Assembly: GCA_040219295.1 (NCBI GenBank)
Contig: JAVJST010000008.1
Span: 232,286-296,285 of the forward strand
Origin: JAVJST01 sp040219295
GTDB lineage: Bacteria > Pseudomonadota > Alphaproteobacteria > Rhodospirillales > Casp-alpha2
DNA: 64,000 bases
Direction: 5' to 3'
This document shows positions 43,832 to 52,610 of this stretch, piece by piece. The notes under the pieces were generated by a model, which was not told where the DNA came from, ran no database searches, and was given only the letters and a program-made list of their open reading frames with translations. How positions within the stretch are numbered: the first letter of the stretch is position 1; the number at the start of each line of letters is the position of its first letter. A program made the translations under genes and the position numbers.

Positions 43832-45274
43832 TCAGTCCAGCAGCTTGCGGATCAGCGTTTTCTGCTTGTCGGCCCAGGGCATTGCCATCTCGAGCTGCGC
43901 GGCGACCGCCATGACCAATTCGTCGTCGCCGAACGATGCCGCGAGATGGACGCCGACCGGCAGGTCGTTCTTGCTCCAGTGCAGCGGCAGCGAGACGGAG
44001 GGCTGTCCGCTGGCGTTGAACGCCGCCGTATAGGGGGAATAGGCGAAAACCCCGCCCGGGCCCGTTCGGTAATCCAGAAAATCCTCGTTGACCGGCTTGA
44101 AACGTCCGACCTCAGCCGGCGGTTCGCCGAGAGTCGGCGTGACAAGAATGTCGATGGTATCGAGACGACGCGCCATCTGTCGCCCGAAGGCGTGAACGGT
44201 TTCGATCGCCGCGAGGTAGTCCGAACCCGACTTGCCTTCGGCAAAGCGGACGGCGCCACGCGTCACGCCGTCGATCTTATCGAGGTCGGCCGGTTCCTTG
44301 ATCTTGGCATTGACGCTGAGCGCCGTACCGCAGGCCACGATAGTCGTCCACGCCCGCATCATGGGCTCGATCTCGACCGTTGCATCGAACAGCTCGACAT
44401 GATGGCCGAGACCTTCAAGAGCCTTGGCAGTTCGTTCCACCGCCTCGGCACATTCAGGATGCACGTCGTCGCCGGAGAGTGTGTGGGTCGAAACTGCGAT
44501 CCGCAGGTTCTTTGGATCGAGTGTCATCGCCTCGGCATAAGTGCCCGTCATCGGCGGCGCCCAGTAAGGCGCGCCGAGATCCGGTCCGGCGACCGCGTCG
44601 AGTAGTGTTGCCGTATCGCGAAGGCTACGGGTTAGGAACCCGTCGATTGCCATGCCGCCCCAGCCCTCGCCGGCGGCCGGACCGTCCGGCAGGCGCGCCC
44701 GGGTCGGCTTGTAACCGACAAGGCCGCAGCTCGATGCCGGAATGCGGACCGATCCGCCACCGTCCGAGCCGTGCGCCGCGGGCACGATACCGGCGGCGAC
44801 CGCAGCGCCAGCGCCGCCCGACGAACCGCCGGACGTGTGGTTGGTGTTCCAAGGGTTGCGCGTCGGACCACCGTTGGCACCGGCTTCGGTCACGGGTCCG
44901 ATTCCAAGTTCCGGGGATGCCGTGCGCCCGAACGTCACGACACCGGTCTTCCGGAGACGCGTGTAGATTTCGGAATCGTAGGAGTAGACGGTACCTTTGA
45001 AGAGATTCGATCCGGCGGTGGTCGGAAAGTCGATCGCCTCGGCACCGAGATCCTTCAGCAGGAACGGTACGCCGGTGAACGGTCCCTCGGGCAGGCCGTC
45101 AGAAACCAGCCGCCGCCCGGTATCGAAGGATTCGACCGTGATCGCGTTGAGCGACGGGTTTAGTGCCTGCGCCCGGGTGATCGCAGCTTCCAGCAGCTCC
45201 GCCGCCGATATTTTTCCGGATGCGACCGCAGCCGCCGTTGCCGTCGCGTCCATCAGAGCCATGTCGTTGGTCAC
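43832..45274 (-). CDS. Amidase-signature family hydrolase, first gene of operon
   Basis: A 480-residue amidase. The triad is K74 in FLLKDLGAE, S151 in TSGGSSGGAGAA and nucleophile S175 in DGGGSVRIPA. The start is GTG at 45274 with GGGAGA 8 bases upstream; the ATG at 45262 is the alternative. It resembles 6-aminohexanoate-type amidases in overall layout (GTVYSYDSEIYTRLRK, NTNHTSGG), but that cannot be proved by eye. It is divergent from malate synthase G with 204 bases between. Confidence 0.88.
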   Translation of the reverse strand: MTNDMALMDATATAAAVASGKISAAELLEAAITRAQALNPSLNAITVESFDTGRRLVSDGLPEGPFTGVPFLLKDLGAEAIDFPTTAGSNLFKGTVYSYDSEIYTRLRKTGVVTFGRTASPELGIGPVTEAGANGGPTRNPWNTNHTSGGSSGGAGAAVAAGIVPAAHGSDGGGSVRIPASSCGLVGYKPTRARLPDGPAAGEGWGGMAIDGFLTRSLRDTATLLDAVAGPDLGAPYWAPPMTGTYAEAMTLDPKNLRIAVSTHTLSGDDVHPECAEAVERTAKALEGLGHHVELFDATVEIEPMMRAWTTIVACGTALSVNAKIKEPADLDKIDGVTRGAVRFAEGKSGSDYLAAIETVHAFGRQMARRLDTIDILVTPTLGEPPAEVGRFKPVNEDFLDYRTGPGGVFAYSPYTAAFNASGQPSVSLPLHWSKNDLPVGVHLAASFGDDELVMAVAAQLEMAMPWADKQKTLIRKLLD

Positions 45275-45478
45275 CAGAAGTCTCCCGTCCCTGTTCCGAT
45301 TGCCGGCATGGTCGCCGCCGGCGCATTACGAACTACATTACAGCGAGTTTCCGGAAACTCGACCGTCCAATCGATGACAACCGTCGCTCCTCCAGACGCT
45401 CGGAGCGCGCTCGCGACTTGACGGCGGGACGGTCTGCGGGTCTATGACAGAGTGGGAAATCCGGACGACGGAGTCGAG

Positions 45479-47644
45479 ATGAGCAGTTCAAGGGAAAGCT
45501 ATACCGAACGGGCGGGGTTGCAAGTCGCCGAGAATCTGGCGGCGTTCGTGGAGAATGAGGCGCTTCCGGGAACCGGCATCGACGCCGATGCGTTCTGGCA
45601 GGGAATGTCGGACATCGTTCGTGAGCTGACGCCGAAGAACCGGTCGCTGCTCGAAACCCGTGACAGGCTTCAGGAACAGATCAGCGCCTGGCACCTGAAA
45701 CACCGCGACAAGCCACATGACCACGAGGCCTACAAATCGTTCCTCGGCGAGATCGGTTATCTGCTGCCCGAAGGCGACGCCTTCCAGATCGAGTCCGACC
45801 GTATTGATCCGGAGATCGCTACGGTACCAGGCCCGCAACTGGTGGTACCGGTCACCAATGCGCGCTATGCGCTGAATGCCGCGAACGCCCGCTGGGGCAG
45901 CCTGTACGACGGCCTCTACGGCACGGACGCCATGGGCACGCCGCCCGCGTCGGCGGAGTATGACCGCGGGCGCGGTGCGCGGGTCGTCGCGCGGGCCCGG
46001 GTCTTCCTCGATCAGGCGTTCCCGCTCGAGGGCACAAGCCACGCTGATGCCCGGCGCTATCATGTCCATGACGGTCAGTTACTGGTCGACGACCTGCCGC
46101 TGATGGAGCCCGAGAAATTTGTCGGCTACCGCGGCCACCGTCGGGCGCCGGACTCGGTCCTGTTGCGCAACAACGGCCTGCACGTCGATCTCGTATTCGA
46201 CCGGACCCATCCGATCGGCAGCCGCGACCAGGCGGGTCTCGCGGACGTGCGTCTCGAAAGCGCCATTACTGTGATCATGGACTGCGAGGACTCGGTCGCC
46301 TGCGTCGATGCCGAGGACAAGGTCGCGGCCTACCGCAACTGGCTCGGCCTCATGCAGGGGAACCTCGTGGATACCTTCGAGAAAGCCGGCAAGCAGCTTA
46401 CCCGCCAGCTCAACCCGGATCTCGAGTACACCGCTCCGGGCGGCGGCGCGACCTCGGTAAAGGGCCGCGCGCTGATGCTGGTCCGCAACGTCGGCCTGCT
46501 GATGCGCAATCCGTCGATCCTCGACGCCGACGGTAACGAGGTTTTCGAGGGCCTGATGGATGCGCTGGTCACCGTGCTCATCGCGATGCACGACCTGAAT
46601 AAGACTGACGGCGTGCGCAACTCGGTCGCCGGTTCCGTCTACGTCGTGAAACCGAAGCTGCATGGCCCCGGCGAGGTCGCCTTTACCAACGAGACATTCA
46701 GTCACGTCGAGAAAGTCCTGGGGCTCACGCCCTGTACGGTGAAGCTCGGCATCATGGACGAGGAACGCCGCACCAGCGTCAACCTGAAGGAATGCATTCG
46801 CGCCGCCAAACACCGGGTCGCGTTCATCAATACAGGCTTCCTCGACCGGACCGGCGACGAGATCCACACCTCGATGGAGGCCGGCCCCTTCAGCCGCAAG
46901 GAGTTCATCAAGCGCAAGGGCTGGATCACGGCCTATGAGAACCGGAACGTCGACATTGGGCTCGAGTGCGGACTGTCGGGCAAAGCACAGATCGGCAAGG
47001 GCATGTGGGCGATGCCGGACAAGATGGCGGCCATGCTCGAGACCAAGATCGAACATCCCAAGGCTGGCGCCAACACGGCCTGGGTGCCGAGCCCGACGGC
47101 GGCAACGCTGCACGCCCTTCACTATCACCAGGTCGACGTGTTCAAGGTCCAGGAAACGCTTGCCAAGGGCGGCCGGCGGGCCCACGTCGATGGAGTTCTC
47201 GATATTCCCATTGCGAGCTACCGAAAGTGGACGAAGCAGCAGATCCGCCGCGAGGTTGAGAACAACGCACAGGGTATTCTTGGCTACGTCGTGCGCTGGA
47301 TCGACCAGGGGGTCGGCTGTTCGAAGGTTCCCGATATCAACGACGTCGGCTTGATGGAGGACCGCGCGACCTGCCGGATTTCCGCGCAGCACATCGCCAA
47401 CTGGCTGCACCACGGCATCGTCAGCGCGGAGGAGGCGGACGACGTTTTCCGTAAGATGGCCGAAGTCGTCGACCGTCAGAACGCCGGCGACCCGAATTAC
47501 CGGCCGATGGCGCCGGCGTTCGACGGCGAGGCGTTCAACGCGGCACGCGATCTCGTGTTCAAGGGCATCGAACAGCCGTCGGGCTACACCGAACCGCTGC
47601 TTCATGCTTACCGACTTCAGGTCAAGGCGCGCCGGAACGTCTAA
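45479..47644 (+). CDS. glcB: Malate synthase G
   Basis: A 721-residue malate synthase of the G form, which condenses glyoxylate with acetyl-CoA to make malate. The diagnostic MDCEDSVACVDAEDKVAAYR is present in the first half, SVYVVKPKLHGPGEVAFTNE in the second, and GLECGLSGKAQIGKGMWAMP near the active-site lid. Length matches the 720-residue G enzymes. The ATG at 45479 has GGAG 6-9 bases upstream; the GTG at 45452 is less likely. It stands alone, ending 255 bases before the convergent BMC operon end; that gap shows no gene or clear terminator. It would use glyoxylate or acetyl-CoA from neighbouring catabolic pathways. Confidence 0.96.
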   Translation: MSSSRESYTERAGLQVAENLAAFVENEALPGTGIDADAFWQGMSDIVRELTPKNRSLLETRDRLQEQISAWHLKHRDKPHDHEAYKSFLGEIGYLLPEGDAFQIESDRIDPEIATVPGPQLVVPVTNARYALNAANARWGSLYDGLYGTDAMGTPPASAEYDRGRGARVVARARVFLDQAFPLEGTSHADARRYHVHDGQLLVDDLPLMEPEKFVGYRGHRRAPDSVLLRNNGLHVDLVFDRTHPIGSRDQAGLADVRLESAITVIMDCEDSVACVDAEDKVAAYRNWLGLMQGNLVDTFEKAGKQLTRQLNPDLEYTAPGGGATSVKGRALMLVRNVGLLMRNPSILDADGNEVFEGLMDALVTVLIAMHDLNKTDGVRNSVAGSVYVVKPKLHGPGEVAFTNETFSHVEKVLGLTPCTVKLGIMDEERRTSVNLKECIRAAKHRVAFINTGFLDRTGDEIHTSMEAGPFSRKEFIKRKGWITAYENRNVDIGLECGLSGKAQIGKGMWAMPDKMAAMLETKIEHPKAGANTAWVPSPTAATLHALHYHQVDVFKVQETLAKGGRRAHVDGVLDIPIASYRKWTKQQIRREVENNAQGILGYVVRWIDQGVGCSKVPDINDVGLMEDRATCRISAQHIANWLHHGIVSAEEADDVFRKMAEVVDRQNAGDPNYRPMAPAFDGEAFNAARDLVFKGIEQPSGYTEPLLHAYRLQVKARRNV

Positions 47645-47899
47645 GCGCTGTAGCTCAAGAATTCAGCCGCTACATTGCTGCAGACTTCAACGTTCTGGTC
47701 GCGGGGTATGTCTCCTCGAGGCACCTACGATCCACGTTTCGGAATGATGACTCGGCACAACACGGATGTCCTTCCGCAGGTGTCAGTATTCAGATCAGTT
47801 CGCTGTCTCAGCGCTGGATTCTGCGAGAATCGCCGGCAGCAACCAGTTGCCGAACCCGCAATCTCCGCTGTCGGTTTGACGGCTACAGCCGCCACAAAA

Positions 47900-48328
47900 T
47901 CAGAACCGTTGACGGTAAAGTCCTCGGCGTTCGTAGACGTCGGCCGCTTCCTCGACAAATCTGGCGAGCTTCTCCGCGCCGTACGTATCTCGCAAGTTCA
48001 TGGCCGCCTGCATCAGCACATCCCTGGAAGCGGCACGGCCGGGTCGGAGAAGCTCGTAAACTCGGACGACTTCCTCCTGCGGCACCCGTGTCATTTCCGC
48101 TGCGCGTTCGAAGTTCGCCGCCAGCATCGTGCGGCCGACAGATCGGGCGATGCTCGCCTGGTCGAGAAGTGCCTGCGGCGTGATCCGAAGGTCCTCCATG
48201 GTCACATCGCCGTCGACGACCATTTCGATAGTCAGATCATTGATCGATCGTCCACGCGCACCAACAACCCGATCCGGTTGGGTCTCTGCGATGGGATAGT
48301 CCATTGCGCCGGGTGATTTGTCGCTCAC
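47900..48328 (-). CDS. B12-dependent diol dehydratase small subunit
   Basis: A 142-residue protein matching PduE/DhaE-type small subunits. GRSINDLTIEMVVDGDVTMED and DLRITPQALLDQASIA are the conserved blocks, followed by NFERAAEMTRVPQEEVVRVY, LRPGRAASRDVLM and the end FVEEAADVYERRGL. It overlaps the large-medium fusion gene by 4 bases (ATGA), so equal synthesis is likely. It is the last gene of the BMC operon. It completes an adenosylcobalamin-dependent dehydratase expected inside the microcompartment. Confidence 0.93.
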   Translation of the reverse strand: MSDKSPGAMDYPIAETQPDRVVGARGRSINDLTIEMVVDGDVTMEDLRITPQALLDQASIARSVGRTMLAANFERAAEMTRVPQEEVVRVYELLRPGRAASRDVLMQAAMNLRDTYGAEKLARFVEEAADVYERRGLYRQRF

Positions 48329-50607
48329 GATGAACCTCCGAGAAACTGCACGTCGATTTCCTCGGGCGGGGCATTGTTCTCGGTCATCGCTGTTTCAATC
48401 GCATAGATCAAGGCAACCCTGGCATGGTATCGCGCACCCAGGGCCTCCCCGTGCGTCTTGACCACGACCGGCTCCGGCATCTCACCTCGTGCGTAGGCGG
48501 CTGCATTCCGCCCCATCGCCTTATAGTGATCGAGACTCGTGATCGGTGCATTCGAGAACAGCTCGAGATTGTTGTGCGGCAACCGGTCGCGTTGATGGAT
48601 CACCGCAGTTCCCTTCGACTGGATGCCGATGCCGACACCAGAGCCCGAGAGGCGTGCTGCGCTCAGGCCCAGGAACGATGTATCCGCAGTATGCAGAAGC
48701 CGAACGGTCCGCATTGTGCAACCTTCTTCCTCGATACCGCCCCGGAGTGCGCAGAGTACGGCGCTCAATGCATGACCTGCCGTGGTCTGGTAAAACTTGG
48801 TACCGAACCCCGGGCTAATGCCGACGACAATCTCCGTCGGGTCGGTGCCGGCCTTGGCGGCACCCATCGTCCGATACTCGATGCGTTTCGACTCTGCGCC
48901 CTGACTTGCCGCTTCGAAACGCAGCACTTCGTCACGGGTCAGTTCATCCCTTATCGCGGCCAGTTCCTTCCGCCTTGCCTCGCTTACGCGGTATCCGGTC
49001 CCGGGACCGCTGTATTCGTTCGGATCGTTGATCGCGCTGATGACCTTTCCGTCGCGGACGACCGCCGACGTCTGCAGATAGTCGCCTGACAACCTTAGCT
49101 TCACCAAGAACAGCAGGTTCTCGGCTTCCTCGACAAAACCGCCTCGATGCAGCGAGCGAATGACATCAAGCACGGTGATACCGCGCGCCCGGATCTTCTC
49201 ACTGATCTCCGAGGCGTCGCCGGCGTCGAAGCTATCGGTATCCTCCGATCCAGACGCGACCGCGACGGATCGCTTCATCTCGTCCGAAACCTCCGCCAGA
49301 TCAAGATCCGACAAGACATGCGACAAGGCGCCGATGGCCTGATGCCGGAGTGCCAGGGACAGCGTGTCCTCGACCGTCGTCAATCCACCATCCGCCTCGA
49401 AGTCGCGCTGCAGCACGAGGAACTCCTCCAGTTCCTCTCCGTTGAAAGAAGACGGATTGAACGAGTTGTCGTACTTCAGAATGCTACCGAAACCCGAGCA
49501 TATCAGATCGGAACCGCCGATCAGGTACGGCACGATCTTGGCGCCAACGCGCATGTCCGATTCCGAATGCCGGGCATCGTTGCCCGACGCGCATTCCAGA
49601 TCGAGCCAGACCGCAACCAGATTTTCGGCAAGGATCTCGCGCACGCCACCTGGAATGGAGGCCGCCAACGGAGCGCCGTCGATGCCGCCATTCTGCGTAC
49701 CCTGCGAGCCCATTCCCCGCTGAAGGCAAAGACACCGCGCTTCGAGATATAACAGTGACTTTGATTCATGGAACCCCATGAGCAGTTCCGCCGCAGCGCC
49801 CGACGTGCAACGCATCTTGACACCGCGTGATGCATACGCGGCTGCCAGCCAGGCCTTCGACCACGGTGTATCGTCGCCGTCGATGAACGCACTCTCCGTT
49901 CCGTACACCGAAACGGTCTCTGCATAAGACGTGAACCCCGCCATGCCGATCTCGAGTTCCTCTGCTTCTTCACTGGAGCACTGGAACAGCGTACCGGGCC
50001 GACCGACTGCGGATCCGACGCAGCACGCCAGCGCATTGGACCAAGAGTTCCGCGCAACACGCATCGTCGTCTCAATCTCGTCGAAACCGAGTGCGACGGC
50101 GAACGCGGCGTCGGCCGCCATCTGCAGCGGATCATCCTTTGCGTTGGTGACGTGCGCCTGATTACCAGGCGTCTGGCGCGCCCGCATCTTCGAGTATGCA
50201 AAGCCGAGTTCCATGGCATTGAGCTGTGCGACGACCTCAGCGAGCTTCGCCGGTGTCAGACCGCGCGACAGGCGCGTCAGCTCGGTCCGTGGCACATTCA
50301 TGTCGACAAGCATGCGCGCCAATTCTTCAGAGGGGATCTCCATGGCCTCCGGCGCGATGTCCACATCGATGTGGTGCATGGCGATAAAGGCGTCGATCAT
50401 GTCGAAATCGGCGGCATCGACGCCATCCATCGACTCGATTTTCCCGTCGACGATACTAATTCCCGGCTTCGGATCGGCGACGCCATGAAATGCGGAGAAC
50501 CCGCTCTCCGGATCCTCGGCTGCGAACAGGTCCTTGCGAAGCGGGCGATCGTCCCAATCGTCGGTCCGCCGCCAGCGGTTAGCGCCAAGGTCTGCTTGAT
50601 TACTCAT
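48325..50607 (-). CDS. B12-dependent diol dehydratase, fused large and medium subunits
   Basis: A 760-residue fusion. Residues 1 to about 575 equal the PduC/DhaB large subunit and residues from about 590 equal the PduD medium subunit (IVVGISPGFG, GSGVGIGIQSKGTAVIHQ). Compared with Klebsiella diol dehydratase the numbering is shifted by 9 without gaps over the active site. Gln141, His143, Glu170, Glu221, Gln296, Asp335, Ser362 and Phe374 are kept (Q150, H152, E179, E230, Q305, D344, S371, F383). Ser301 becomes D310 and Gln336 becomes A345; in the known enzyme these two contact the C3 hydroxyl of glycerol. The enzyme should be active but on a different, perhaps cationic, substrate. The PduD-type N-terminal targeting peptide is lost in the fusion. 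Confidence 0.93.
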   Translation of the reverse strand: MSNQADLGANRWRRTDDWDDRPLRKDLFAAEDPESGFSAFHGVADPKPGISIVDGKIESMDGVDAADFDMIDAFIAMHHIDVDIAPEAMEIPSEELARMLVDMNVPRTELTRLSRGLTPAKLAEVVAQLNAMELGFAYSKMRARQTPGNQAHVTNAKDDPLQMAADAAFAVALGFDEIETTMRVARNSWSNALACCVGSAVGRPGTLFQCSSEEAEELEIGMAGFTSYAETVSVYGTESAFIDGDDTPWSKAWLAAAYASRGVKMRCTSGAAAELLMGFHESKSLLYLEARCLCLQRGMGSQGTQNGGIDGAPLAASIPGGVREILAENLVAVWLDLECASGNDARHSESDMRVGAKIVPYLIGGSDLICSGFGSILKYDNSFNPSSFNGEELEEFLVLQRDFEADGGLTTVEDTLSLALRHQAIGALSHVLSDLDLAEVSDEMKRSVAVASGSEDTDSFDAGDASEISEKIRARGITVLDVIRSLHRGGFVEEAENLLFLVKLRLSGDYLQTSAVVRDGKVISAINDPNEYSGPGTGYRVSEARRKELAAIRDELTRDEVLRFEAASQGAESKRIEYRTMGAAKAGTDPTEIVVGISPGFGTKFYQTTAGHALSAVLCALRGGIEEEGCTMRTVRLLHTADTSFLGLSAARLSGSGVGIGIQSKGTAVIHQRDRLPHNNLELFSNAPITSLDHYKAMGRNAAAYARGEMPEPVVVKTHGEALGARYHARVALIYAIETAMTENNAPPEEIDVQFLGGSS

Positions 50608-50652
50608 ACCAACCTCGCTGTCGCCCCTGCCGGTACGGCTTCGTGTCTACCG

Positions 50653-51336
50653 TCAGGCGGCGCCCGCATCCAGAAAATCGTAAACATCATCCAGCTGAAC
50701 GACATGGCAGTAGATCATGTTGATGGACTTGAGCTCGTTCAGGTGCAGTTCTTCTGTCGCCGCCGCGCAGCAGTCCTCGACCACAACGACATTGAAACTC
50801 TCGTCGGCAAGACTCCGGACGGAGGAACTGATGCACTGGTCCGTGAATATCCCGGTTACGATAACGTTCCGAATGCCCATGTTGTGCAGGATCATGCGCA
50901 GATTCGTACCGGTCAGCGCACTGTCGGTCGTCTTGGTGACAACAATCTCATCGTCCACAGGCGTCAACTCGGGAACGACCTGGCTGTCCTCGCGATCCTT
51001 CGGCAGCAGCAGATAATTGAACCCGGGCTTCTTTTGACTCAGCGAGCGATCACGGCCGTCTGTCTTCAGGCAAGCGATCCTTGCAAAAATCACCTCGACA
51101 CCGCGTTCTCGGCAATCCGACACCAACTTCGCCGTATTCGGGATGACGGTGCCATTCATACGTTCGCGAAACGGGATCCAGCGTTCGGCGTCGACCGGAT
51201 CCTTCTGGACTTCCATGTACGTATTCTGAATGTCGATCACCAACAAAGCCGTCTCGCCGGCATCAAGGACGATGTCGTCCGGTTCCTCCGCAGTCTCGTA
51301 ATAGAATGACCTGTATGCGTTCTTCCAATCGCTCAA
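50653..51336 (-). CDS. Isochorismatase-family cysteine hydrolase
   Basis: A 227-residue hydrolase of the isochorismatase/nicotinamidase fold. The Asp-Lys-Cys triad is D35 in LLVIDIQNTY, K135 in IVVTKTTDSALTGTNL and C168 in GIFTDQCISSSVRSL. Family members hydrolyse amide, ureido or vinyl-ether bonds (nicotinamide, N-carbamoyl compounds, biuret). It overlaps the shell-protein gene upstream by 4 bases and lies between the shell genes and the dehydratase, so it belongs to the BMC pathway. A role in removing an N-acyl or N-carbamoyl group from the substrate or product is inferred. Confidence 0.88.
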   Translation of the reverse strand: MSDWKNAYRSFYYETAEEPDDIVLDAGETALLVIDIQNTYMEVQKDPVDAERWIPFRERMNGTVIPNTAKLVSDCRERGVEVIFARIACLKTDGRDRSLSQKKPGFNYLLLPKDREDSQVVPELTPVDDEIVVTKTTDSALTGTNLRMILHNMGIRNVIVTGIFTDQCISSSVRSLADESFNVVVVEDCCAAATEELHLNELKSINMIYCHVVQLDDVYDFLDAGAA

Positions 51337-51962
51337 GTTTTCCTCCCGACAACCGACTTAAGGCTTTGTGCGATGGCATCTTGCGCGGTCACAAGGTCCT
51401 CTTTGTCGCCAGCCATAAATATTCGCCCCGATGCGCCCATCATCTGTATGTCGACGATCGTTGCATTGGGCGCGGCCCGTTCCGCTTCGTTGGCGGCGAC
51501 AGCCGCAAACAGCGCCGGCGCCAACTCGTAGAGCAGGAGCGACTGTCCCGGCAGGATCATCGAGGCGTTGCGCATCCGATTGATAATGATCGCGTGCTGG
51601 TCAGCAACGTCATCGATGATGTCCGCGTACAACATCGACGGGGCTAGTTGATCTGACGCCTTCGCGCCAATTCCCTGAAGGATGGCGTTGCCCGCGTCAT
51701 TAAGATCAACCATGTCGTCGGCGTGCAGTTCAAGCAGGCCGAACTGGCGCTCCGTGAACAGAATGCCTGGTTCCATGTCGGGCGCCGCCTTCAGTGCGAG
51801 ATCGACGATTCGGTGAATCGATAACGCGGGTGCCACCTCGATAATCAGGCTGTTCTGCCCCTGGATCGGCGGGTAACCGCGCGCGCGCACAGGCGTCGAC
51901 ATGTATGCCGCGAACTGAGGTTGCAAATCCTCGATGGGAAGGTAAACGCGAAGTTCGGTCAT
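51333..51962 (-). CDS. BMC shell protein with two BMC domains (BMC-T), copy 2
   Basis: A 209-residue tandem BMC-domain protein expected to form trimers shaped like hexamers in the shell. The first domain has ALSIHRIVDLALKAAPDMEPG, and the second YELAPALFAAVAANEAERAA and MMGASGRIFMAG. The ATG at 51962 begins TELRVYLPIEDLQPQFAAYMST in the same way as the other tandem protein at 53.1 kb (AELRSFIFIDQLQPQTLSYMST), so the two are paralogues. Its frame is open upstream, but the shared start defines it. Proteins of this layout occur in RMM-type loci. It may provide a larger or gated pore. Confidence 0.9.
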   Translation of the reverse strand: MTELRVYLPIEDLQPQFAAYMSTPVRARGYPPIQGQNSLIIEVAPALSIHRIVDLALKAAPDMEPGILFTERQFGLLELHADDMVDLNDAGNAILQGIGAKASDQLAPSMLYADIIDDVADQHAIIINRMRNASMILPGQSLLLYELAPALFAAVAANEAERAAPNATIVDIQMMGASGRIFMAGDKEDLVTAQDAIAQSLKSVVGRKT

Positions 51963-52032
51963 GTTGATGCCATTAGCCCTTAGGCGGCACTCCCCGGGGA
52001 GCGCCGGCTTCGATCTACCGTTGTCGGCTGGA

Positions 52033-52314
52033 TTACTTGGCGGTCGTCGTGAAATGCTTGCCAAGATCCTGGTGTGGGCGCGGGATCACGTGAACCGACA
52101 CGACCTCGCCGACGCTACCGGCGGTTTCTGCGCCAGCTTCCGTCGCCGCTTTGACCGCACCGACATCGCCGGTGATGACCACCGCGACGAGTCCGTCGCC
52201 GACTTCCTCGCGCTTCACGATGGCCACGTTTGCAGCTTTCACCATCGCATCAGCGGCAGCCAGCGCCGCAACGAAACCCTTGGTCTCAATCATTCCCAAT
52301 GCCTGATTAGCCAT
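52033..52314 (-). CDS. BMC hexameric shell protein (BMC-H), PduA-like with acidic pore
   Basis: A 93-residue single BMC-domain protein. It aligns with PduA residue by residue without gaps: ALGMIETKGFVAALAAADAM at the start and GDVGAVKAATEAGAETA later, ending VHVIPRPHQDLGKHF. At the pore PduA has Lys37 and Ser40 (KIGSG); here these are E37 and D40 (EVGDG). The central pore should therefore be strongly negative and suit a cationic metabolite. AAGGAGA precedes the ATG at 52314 by 6-12 bases. It is the only BMC-H gene in the window. Confidence 0.95.
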   Translation of the reverse strand: MANQALGMIETKGFVAALAAADAMVKAANVAIVKREEVGDGLVAVVITGDVGAVKAATEAGAETAGSVGEVVSVHVIPRPHQDLGKHFTTTAK

Positions 52315-52373
52315 TTGTCTTCTCCTTTCCAATTCGGCCCAAGTGGCCGTTTTTCAATTGATTTCTATATGCC

Positions 52374-52610
52374 TTAGTCGTCGATCGAGCCGATTATCAG
52401 AGCGTCGACCGGGGCCTTGACGCCCTCAAAATAGGCCGCAGCAACGGAACCCTGGGTCACCAGGACCTGTTCACCGTCCGCGCATCCCAGCGGATCGAAC
52501 GCGATGATCCGGCTGCCTCCCTCGACCTCGACTTCGAGCAACCCGCCCTGAGGTAAGGTGCCGAGCCGCTTCGTCGACCAGACACGGCCAACTATCCGTC
52601 CCTTGATCAT
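52374..52610 (-). CDS. BMC pentameric vertex protein (EutN/CcmL family, BMC-P)
   Basis: A 78-residue EutN/CcmL-fold protein. It starts IKGRIVGRVWSTKRLGTLPQ and has the conserved FDPLGCADGEQVLVTQGSVA strand and the end PVDALIIGSIDD. It is expected to form pentamers that close the shell vertices. It overlaps the 151-residue unknown gene by 4 bases and is followed by the BMC-H gene after 59 bases. Confidence 0.93.
   Translation of the reverse strand: MIKGRIVGRVWSTKRLGTLPQGGLLEVEVEGGSRIIAFDPLGCADGEQVLVTQGSVAAAYFEGVKAPVDALIIGSIDD

Noticed and set aside
42424..45274. Amidases as GatA subunits of a tRNA amidotransferase
   Set aside because: No gatB or gatC is adjacent, and the operon partner is an acetylpolyamine amidohydrolase.
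46079..47605. 508-codon open frame on the minus strand across malate synthase G
   Set aside because: It is the mirror of a certain gene in GC-rich DNA, with shuffled-looking composition and no domain.
50152..51309. 385-codon plus-strand open frame over the dehydratase start and isochorismatase gene
   Set aside because: It spans two real minus-strand genes and the gap between them, with no domain.
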